Below, in pieces: positions 58,512 to 64,000 of a stretch of DNA of 64,000 nt (position 1 is its first letter; the number at the start of each line of letters is the position of its first letter). Below the pieces are notes generated by a model. The model saw nothing but the letters and a program-made list of their open reading frames with translations, searched no databases and was not told the origin of the DNA. Made by a program: the position numbers and the translations under genes. Source of the DNA: Moraxellaceae bacterium (GTDB lineage Bacteria; Pseudomonadota; Gammaproteobacteria; Pseudomonadales; Moraxellaceae); the NCBI GenBank assembly GCA_024234595.1, contig JACKNZ010000014.1:1-64000 (forward strand), read 5' to 3'.

Positions 58512-59192
58512 ATGATAATTCAATATTTTTTTTCCTTTGATGATGGCTTAGATTTGTCGTATGACGTGCAAGTTAATCGACGTTTTTCGATACATGCCGA
58601 TTATAGTCATGCACCAGAATGGACAAAACTGACCAATAATCAATGCAAAAACTGTCCTTTAGATAAAAAAGTCTATAGTCATTGTCCTGCTGCGTTGGAT
58701 TTAGACAAAGTGATTCAAGATGTGCATAAAATATCCGCACTCACTAAAGTCAATGTGCGAGTATTAACGGCCGAACGTGAATACGTTAAACGTGTCACCT
58801 TAGAAGAAGGAATGCGTGCCTTAATGGGCTTGATTATGGCTACCAGTGCTTGCCCTGTATTTTGCGACTTAAAACCTAATGCCCGTACCCATTTACCGTT
58901 TGCCAGTAAAGAGGAGTCAATTTTACGGTTGGCCTCTGTGTATTTGATGAAGCAGTATTTTCTTTGGCGCGAAGGGGGGCAGCCTGATTGGGAGTTAAAA
59001 GGTTTAATCAAAGAACACGCAGAGTTACAATTGGTGAATCATGCCTTTTGGCAACGGATTATGGCCTCGTTTAAAAGTGATGCTAACTCTAAAGCTTTAT
59101 TAAGTTTTTTTACCGTATCCGCCAGTATTTCAACCTCTTTAGATAGCCAACTTGCTAAAATGAAAAATGTTTTTTTTAGCAGTATTGAGTAA
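58512..59192 (+). CDS. Cysteine-motif protein, tandem copy 2 (DUF6901-like)
   Basis: 226 aa, homologous to the preceding gene over its whole length, more than half of residues identical by eye. The C-x2-C-x9-C motif (NNQCKNCPLDKKVYSHCPAA) and the later SACPVF Cys are all conserved, as are WTKL, TLEEGxRALMGLIMATS and DWELKGLIK. The most divergent part is the N-terminal 25 residues. It is followed after 5 bp by the 144-aa membrane-anchored gene, suggesting cotranscription. Confidence 0.72.
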   Translation: MIIQYFFSFDDGLDLSYDVQVNRRFSIHADYSHAPEWTKLTNNQCKNCPLDKKVYSHCPAALDLDKVIQDVHKISALTKVNVRVLTAEREYVKRVTLEEGMRALMGLIMATSACPVFCDLKPNARTHLPFASKEESILRLASVYLMKQYFLWREGGQPDWELKGLIKEHAELQLVNHAFWQRIMASFKSDANSKALLSFFTVSASISTSLDSQLAKMKNVFFSSIE

Positions 59193-59197
59193 ATTTT

Positions 59198-59632
59198 GTG
59201 GAAAAATTTTGGTGGTTAATTTTATTGATTATGGTGTTTGTTGGCGGCCAATGGGCGATGATGCGTCCCAATCCGCGTGAAAAACGCTTGATGTACTTAC
59301 GAGAAGCTGCACGAAAAATGGGTTTGCAACCAAGATTAGTGCCGCAACCAGAATGGTTTAAAAGTGATAATAAACAATTTATAGCCTGCTATAGCTTGAT
59401 TGTACCGAGTGCTAAATTGCCCTATAGTCGTGTCGAGCGTCAAACAGATGGAACTTGGAAAGTGGCAGTTGGCATTGATTTAATCTCAAAAATATCTCTC
59501 CCTAGTCAAGCTGATTATTTGTTAGCCATTGAAGCCCAAGCCAATAGTATTAGTTTTTATTGGCAGGAAAATGCCAAAATAGAAGAATTAGAGCCGATAA
59601 AACAATGGTTATTACAGCTTGCAAGTGCATGA
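59198..59632 (+). CDS. Membrane-anchored protein of unknown function upstream of topA
   Basis: 144 aa from GTG 59198. One N-terminal membrane helix (about 4-22), followed by NPREKRLMYLREAARKMGLQ and a soluble beta-rich domain. Similar small genes lie upstream of topA in Pseudomonadales by my recollection, without known function. It is 5 bp after the second Cys-motif gene, so translational coupling is likely. Confidence 0.72.
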   Translation: MEKFWWLILLIMVFVGGQWAMMRPNPREKRLMYLREAARKMGLQPRLVPQPEWFKSDNKQFIACYSLIVPSAKLPYSRVERQTDGTWKVAVGIDLISKISLPSQADYLLAIEAQANSISFYWQENAKIEELEPIKQWLLQLASA

Positions 59633-59763
59633 TGTTGCGCCAAAGCGCAAAAAGTCCTATGGTGTATTCAGCCTTGTGTTGTATCCTTGCGCGGATTTGT
59701 GTACGGTTAACGCCTTAGCTTAGACAAATAAATTTATTCTCTTGATAAAACTTTTGGGTTTTT

Positions 59764-62382
59764 ATGACTAAAGCATTGGTAATTGTGGAGTCGCCAGCCA
59801 AGGCGAAAACCATTAATAAGTATTTAGGTAAAGATTTTATTGTAAAGTCTAGTATTGGCCATGTGCGTGATTTGCCTGTCAGTGGCAGTACTAAAGAAGA
59901 AAAAAGTGATAAAGATGATAAGGAAATTAAGCCCAAAGTGCGTTTGACGGCTGAGGAAAAAGCCGTGAAGGCTAAAAGTGCCTTGTTTGGACGTATGGGA
60001 GTTGACCCAGAACATGACTGGCAAGCGAACTACCAAATTTTACCGGGTAAAGAAAAAGTCGTTGCCGAATTAAAGTCCCTAGCCAAATCAGTTGACACCA
60101 TCTATCTAGCCACCGACTTGGATAGAGAAGGAGAGGCGATTGCTTGGCATTTGCAACAAGTTATTGGTGGTGACCCTAAGCGTTATCAACGTGTGGTGTT
60201 TAATGAAATTACCAAATCGGCGATTACTGCGGCCTTTAAACAACCTGCACGCCTCAACTTAGACCGTGTTAATGCTCAGCAAGCCCGTCGCTTTTTAGAC
60301 CGTGTTGTCGGTTATATGGTGTCGCCACTATTGTGGGAAAAAATAGCCCGTGGTTTATCGGCTGGACGTGTGCAATCGGTGGCAGTGCGCTTAGTGGTTG
60401 AAAAAGAGCGTGAAATTCGTGCTTTTGTGCCCGAAGAATTTTGGGAAATTCATGCCGACACCCAAACCCAAGGCAACGATGCCTTGCGTGTGCAGGTCAG
60501 CAAATATAAAGACCAGACCTTTAAAGCCAAAAACGAACAAGAAGCCAAAGCGGCCGTGGCTTATTTGCAAAAAGCCAATTATGTGGTCAGTAAACGTGAA
60601 GATAAACCAACCAAAACACGACCACCAGCACCATTTATTACCTCAACTTTACAACAAGCAGCGAGTACACGTTTAGGTTTTGGCGTTAAAAAGACCATGA
60701 TTTTAGCGCAACGTTTGTACGAAGCGGGTTATATCACCTATATGCGTACCGACTCGACCAATTTGAGCCAAGATGCGATTCAAGCGGTGCGTGGTTTTAT
60801 TAGTCATGAGTTTGGTAATCAATATTTGCCTGCTAAAGCCAATATCTATGCCAGCAAAAGTGGTGCACAAGAAGCTCACGAAGCGATTCGCCCCTCAGAT
60901 GTTAATGCAAAACCTAGTAGTATTAGTGGTTTAGAGCGTGATGCTGAACGTTTGTATGATTTGATTTGGCGGCAGTTTGTGGCTTGTCAAATGCCAGATG
61001 CCGAATATGTCAGCACTTCTTTAATAGTGGCTGCAGGTGATTATGAGCTGCGTACACGTGGTCGGATTTTAACATTTGATGGTTTTACCAAAGTGTTATC
61101 AGCCGTACAAAAAGATAAAGATGATGTGGTGTTGCCCAACGTTAACGTAGGCGAAGCCCTAAAACTTATTAAATTAGACCCAACGCAACATTTTACCAAA
61201 GCCCCAGCACGTTATACCGAAGCAAGTTTAGTGCGTGAGTTAGAAAAGCGAGGCATTGGTCGTCCATCCACTTACGCTTCGATTATTTCGACCATTCAAG
61301 ACCGTGGTTATGTAAAGTTAGATAGTAAACGTTTTTATGCCGAAAAAATGGGTGATATTGTGGCTGACCGTTTGCTAGAAAGCTTTGATAACTTAATGGA
61401 TTATGCTTTTACCGCTAAGTTAGAAGAAGAGTTAGATAAAGTCGCTGAAGGTGATGTTAATTGGAAAAAGTTGCTGAATGACTTTTATAGCGACTTTAAG
61501 GCCAAACTCGAAAAAGCCTCTGGCGAAAATGGTATGCGCCGCAATCAACCTGTCGAGATTGGTGTCCCTTGCCATTTATGTTCACGTCCTATGCAAGTTC
61601 GTACGGCCAGCACAGGCGTCTTTTTGGGATGTAGTGGTTACGCTTTACCACCTAAAGAGCGTTGCAAGGGTACGATTAATTTAACCCCTGTTGAACATTT
61701 AGCCCTTGCTGACAATGATGAAGAAGGCGAAACCAACGAATTACGCGCCAAAAAACGTTGTCCAAAATGTGGCACGGCGATGGATAGCTATTTAGTTGAT
61801 GCCGAGCGTAAATTACACGTTTGTGGTAATAACCCCGACTGTAATGGTTTTGTTTTAGAGCAAGGTAGTTATAAGCTAAAAGGTTATGAAGGGCCAACGG
61901 TAGAGTGTGACAAATGTGGCGGCTCTATGGAGCTAAAAACTGGCCGTTTTGGGGCTTATTTTGCCTGTGGTTCATGTCCAAATACTCGTAAAGTCTTGAA
62001 AAATGGCGAAGCTGCCCCACCTAAAGCAGAACCGATTCACACCGACATTAAATGTAGCAAGGTGAATGACTATTTTGTGTTGCGTGATGGTGCGGCAGGA
62101 TTGTTTTTGGCCGCCAGCCAATTCCCTAAAAACCGTGAAACACGCACACCCAGTATTGCTGAATTAAAGCAAGTTGCTGACCGTTTAGACCCTAAATATC
62201 ATTATTTATTGTCTGCACCTGCAACGGATGATTATGGCAACCCAAGTTTGTTGCGTTTTAGTCGCAAAACCAAAGAGCAATTTGTTGCGACTGAAGAAGA
62301 TGGCAAGCCTACAGGTTGGCAAGCATTTTATCGTGATGGTAGTTGGAAGATTACCAAAGGTAAGATGTCAAAAGAGAAGTAG
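59764..62382 (+). CDS. topA: DNA topoisomerase I
   Basis: 872 aa type IA topoisomerase. TOPRIM domain (MTKALVIVESPAKAKTINKY, acidic TDLDREGEAIAWHL), catalytic Tyr in GYITYMRTDSTNLS, and three C-terminal zinc-ribbon-like repeats (CHLC..., CPKCGTAMD..., CDKCGGSMELKTGRFGAYFA). A Lys/Asp-rich insertion (EEKSDKDDKEIKPK) near residue 45 is usual in Moraxellaceae. It relaxes negative supercoils. A long palindrome follows the stop. Confidence 0.97.
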   Translation: MTKALVIVESPAKAKTINKYLGKDFIVKSSIGHVRDLPVSGSTKEEKSDKDDKEIKPKVRLTAEEKAVKAKSALFGRMGVDPEHDWQANYQILPGKEKVVAELKSLAKSVDTIYLATDLDREGEAIAWHLQQVIGGDPKRYQRVVFNEITKSAITAAFKQPARLNLDRVNAQQARRFLDRVVGYMVSPLLWEKIARGLSAGRVQSVAVRLVVEKEREIRAFVPEEFWEIHADTQTQGNDALRVQVSKYKDQTFKAKNEQEAKAAVAYLQKANYVVSKREDKPTKTRPPAPFITSTLQQAASTRLGFGVKKTMILAQRLYEAGYITYMRTDSTNLSQDAIQAVRGFISHEFGNQYLPAKANIYASKSGAQEAHEAIRPSDVNAKPSSISGLERDAERLYDLIWRQFVACQMPDAEYVSTSLIVAAGDYELRTRGRILTFDGFTKVLSAVQKDKDDVVLPNVNVGEALKLIKLDPTQHFTKAPARYTEASLVRELEKRGIGRPSTYASIISTIQDRGYVKLDSKRFYAEKMGDIVADRLLESFDNLMDYAFTAKLEEELDKVAEGDVNWKKLLNDFYSDFKAKLEKASGENGMRRNQPVEIGVPCHLCSRPMQVRTASTGVFLGCSGYALPPKERCKGTINLTPVEHLALADNDEEGETNELRAKKRCPKCGTAMDSYLVDAERKLHVCGNNPDCNGFVLEQGSYKLKGYEGPTVECDKCGGSMELKTGRFGAYFACGSCPNTRKVLKNGEAAPPKAEPIHTDIKCSKVNDYFVLRDGAAGLFLAASQFPKNRETRTPSIAELKQVADRLDPKYHYLLSAPATDDYGNPSLLRFSRKTKEQFVATEEDGKPTGWQAFYRDGSWKITKGKMSKEK

Positions 62383-62389
62383 CGTTTTA

Positions 62390-62461
62390 CCCTCACTCTA
62401 GCTCTCTCCCACAGGGAGAGAGAACTCCCTCTCTCTGTGGGAGAGGGTTGGGGTGAGGGAG
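62390..62461 (+). repeat. Long family A palindrome, likely topA terminator
   Basis: A 72-bp near-perfect palindrome 8 bp after topA: ACCCTCAC to GTGAGGG outside, with CTCTCTCCCACAGGGAGAGAG and CCCTCTCTCTGTGGGAGAGGG inside, loop AACT. It is the longest of the family A elements here. Confidence 0.85.
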
Positions 62462-62483
62462 TCACTCAATAAGGTAAATATCT

Positions 62484-62984
62484 ATGCGCGTAGCACGATA
62501 TGGTGCAGGCCGAACCAACCAAAAGTTTTACTTTGCCAAAATGGCCATGCAACAAGTAGAACAAGCGGTTGATGAGCCTAGCAAACAAGCGAATTACGAA
62601 GCAGCCGTGTTTCATTTACACGGTGCGTTTTTAGCCTTTTTGCAAGAGTTAAGTCGATTTTATAAATTATCACCGCAACTAGGCACAACCGAAGCGATTC
62701 GTTTGGCATTAGATGCAAAAGGTCAAGTATCACCCGAAATTAGCCAATTACAAGCGGTGGAAGAGGGTGGTTGGTTGGGGGGGTTACAACAAGCTTTTGC
62801 TGATTGCCAATTAGCACCAGAGCCTGTTGAGGTTCAACCTGAAGCGGAGTTAGCTGAAGGCTTAATTATGCGTGCGGTGACAAATCCCGTTGAACCTGAA
62901 CCTGTTGAACAACGTCTTAAAGCTTGGCACACGCAATTGCAGCGTTTGTTTTCTGAGTTTAGACAAGAAATGGTAGAGTTTTAA
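62484..62984 (+). CDS. DUF6586 family protein
   Basis: 166 aa, helical, acidic. RVARYGAGRTNQKFYFAKMA is the family N-terminus, followed by the EAAVFHLHGAFLAFLQELSR helix. The protein follows topA in Pseudomonas as well, in my recollection, but its function is unknown. TAAGGT serves as ribosome site, outside the adjacent palindrome. It overlaps the next gene by one base. Confidence 0.75.
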   Translation: MRVARYGAGRTNQKFYFAKMAMQQVEQAVDEPSKQANYEAAVFHLHGAFLAFLQELSRFYKLSPQLGTTEAIRLALDAKGQVSPEISQLQAVEEGGWLGGLQQAFADCQLAPEPVEVQPEAELAEGLIMRAVTNPVEPEPVEQRLKAWHTQLQRLFSEFRQEMVEF

Positions 62985-63280
62985 TGCCAGAAGCGATGTT
63001 AGAAATAGTTGAATTAGACGACGGTGATGTGGTGTTACGTCGTGTTGATAGTGCTGAAGGTTCTAGCGAGCCTTTTGTGCGTATTCATTTTTCTGAAGAA
63101 GCCAAAGGTTTAATCAACGGTCAGTCAGCACAATTAGGACGTTTAATGATTAGTATGGGCTTACAAGCCGTTGCTAAAGCACATGCTGAAGCCTTAAAAG
63201 AAGCCATTGAAAGTGGCGAATTAACAGACGTAGATGTTGATCCTGAACAATCTCCACCACCCAATACTAAGTTGCATTAG
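62984..63280 (+). CDS. Small conserved protein following DUF6586
   Basis: 98 aa, acidic, soluble. MPEAMLEIVELDDGDVVLRR and PFVRIHFSEEAKGLINGQSA suggest a small beta-alpha domain. It overlaps the DUF6586 gene by one base and is probably translated with it. I know of similar genes in the same place in Pseudomonas; no function. Confidence 0.75.
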   Translation: MPEAMLEIVELDDGDVVLRRVDSAEGSSEPFVRIHFSEEAKGLINGQSAQLGRLMISMGLQAVAKAHAEALKEAIESGELTDVDVDPEQSPPPNTKLH

Positions 63281-63309
63281 TTCTTTTAGTAAAAATATCA
63301 ATTAAGTCA

Positions 63310-63370
63310 TTTTTGTTGGTTTCGACTCCGCTCAACCAACAAAAAATGTACTCTGAGCGAAGTCGAAGAG
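63310..63370. repeat. Two C-family hairpins, the first a probable terminator
   Basis: 63310-63345 has 12-bp perfect arms (TTTTTGTTGGTT / AACCAACAAAAA) around the core TCGACTCCGCTC, with runs of T and A at the ends that make it a bidirectional terminator. 63351-63370 is CTCT-GAGCGAAGTCGA-AGAG. Confidence 0.85.
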
Positions 63371-63466
63371 ACATTTGTTATTTAATCGCTGCTGATTCTA
63401 AAAATGTTTACAATGTAAACATGAGGCTGGTACTATCGCTCCAATAGTTTAAATAGATGACACGTA

Positions 63467-64000
63467 ATGACTGAAAAAATCGCCATTATTGGCAGTGGTA
63501 TTGCTGGGTTAACGGCGGCATATCGCGGTCGTCAAGCTGGCTTTGATGTGACAGTCTTTGAGGCTCATCATGGGCATGGTATGGATGCACATACCTTGAG
63601 TGTTGAGGGTGGCATTGTTGATGTGCCTTTACGAGTGATGAATCCCCAACGTTGGCACCATGTGTTAAATCTTGCCAAAGAAGTGGGCGTCAAAACTTTT
63701 GAAGTCGATACCTATGTGTCATGTAGTGATTTACAACAACACACATGGTTTCGCTCCAGCCGAATGCCAGTAACACGCTGGCCGATGTTAGCATCATGGC
63801 GTTTTGCTCATCTAAATACGGCTAAAATCGCTCTAGGACTCTATCAACTAAAAAAAATATTGGCTTACACGCAACATCATCCTCAACAAAGCTTGGCACA
63901 AGTGTTAACCAAACATCCATTTGATCCTGTATTTTGGCGTGGTTTAGTGTTGCCTTTGTTAACAACCATTTGTACTTGTGATGAATCACATTTGTTAGCA
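63467..64000 (+). CDS. FAD-dependent oxidoreductase (amine-oxidase type), cut by window edge
   Basis: First 178 codons only; the frame is open to the right edge. The N-terminal Rossmann motif is intact: EKIAIIGSGIAGLTAAYRGR, then VFEAHHGHGMDAHTL, the usual second-strand Glu and following loop of NAD(P)/FAD-binding oxidoreductases related to flavin amine oxidases. Often found beside cyclopropane fatty acid synthase genes in related bacteria, which would have to be checked beyond the window. Confidence 0.82.
   Translation, partial: MTEKIAIIGSGIAGLTAAYRGRQAGFDVTVFEAHHGHGMDAHTLSVEGGIVDVPLRVMNPQRWHHVLNLAKEVGVKTFEVDTYVSCSDLQQHTWFRSSRMPVTRWPMLASWRFAHLNTAKIALGLYQLKKILAYTQHHPQQSLAQVLTKHPFDPVFWRGLVLPLLTTICTCDESHLLA

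Overview
The window is one contiguous piece of a gammaproteobacterial chromosome. By eye it is moderately AT-rich, is dense in genes, and carries no rRNA or tRNA gene, prophage, complete insertion sequence or CRISPR array. Gene order points to Pseudomonadales, most likely a Moraxellaceae relative: hslVU next to a ubiE-ubiJ-ubiB-hisI-hisE-tatABC operon, argS followed by a SPOR-domain gene, fabA-fabB, etfB-etfA, and topA followed by two small genes. I cannot name the genus from sequence alone. About 70 protein genes are supported, including rpmG and a gene cut by the right edge. || Layout. 0-6.4 kb: a patatin/Omp85 two-domain protein, RlpA, a TauE/SafE exporter divergent from a CysB-like regulator, and an RhdA-type rhodanese. 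6.6-8.7 kb: an AT-rich accessory pair (DUF1877-like plus Sel1 repeats). 8.7-19.6 kb: a peptidase, dtd, then a long leftward housekeeping block for twin-arginine export, histidine, ubiquinone and HslUV protease. A PIN toxin-antitoxin-like pair sits in that block with single-base gene overlaps at both outer ends. 19.7-27.4 kb: RidA, a GIY-YIG gene embedded in small hairpin repeats, the argS-SPOR-yqiJ-yqiK operon, a porin and hslR. 27.4-36.4 kb: a DesK/NarL-type two-component pair, a START protein, rpmB-rpmG, an aldehyde dehydrogenase divergent from a TetR regulator, a large Ig-repeat lipoprotein and a small beta-barrel. 36.5-49.1 kb: purU, transporters, tusA, a ferritin-like hydrolase, FKBP, a peroxiredoxin, membrane proteins, a UbiJ paralogue, a phasin, and an acyltransferase/SDR pair. 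49.5-64 kb: HU, PpiD, a SpoU methyltransferase, fabAB, etfBA, a MOSC protein, a tandem pair of Cys-motif proteins, topA and its followers, and a partial flavin oxidoreductase. || The most distinctive feature is the set of small interspersed repeats. There are four kinds: (A) GC-rich REP-like hairpins built on CCCTCACCCCAACCCTCTCCC-type arms; (B) roughly 100-bp elements with GGACTTACGC ends, conserved arms and a central hairpin that differs from copy to copy; (C) tiny hairpins with a conserved 12-nt loop, GAGCGNAGTCGA, and stems that vary but always pair; (D) a 13-copy heptamer array. Several have become part of genes. They supply the C-terminal codons of the rhodanese, UbiJ and the MOSC protein, the stop codon of RidA, and the likely ribosome-binding site of dtd. 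One B element lies inside the fabA-fabB gap, one just upstream of a peroxiredoxin, and one between the duplicated Cys-motif genes. || Functional themes are ubiquinone synthesis (ubiE, ubiJ, ubiB, plus a membrane-anchored UbiJ paralogue), envelope maintenance (RlpA, two SPOR proteins, PpiD, FKBP, flotillin), sulfur transfer (rhodanese, TusA, TauE/CysB-like) and fatty acid and lipid metabolism (fabAB, etfBA, acyltransferase, phasin).
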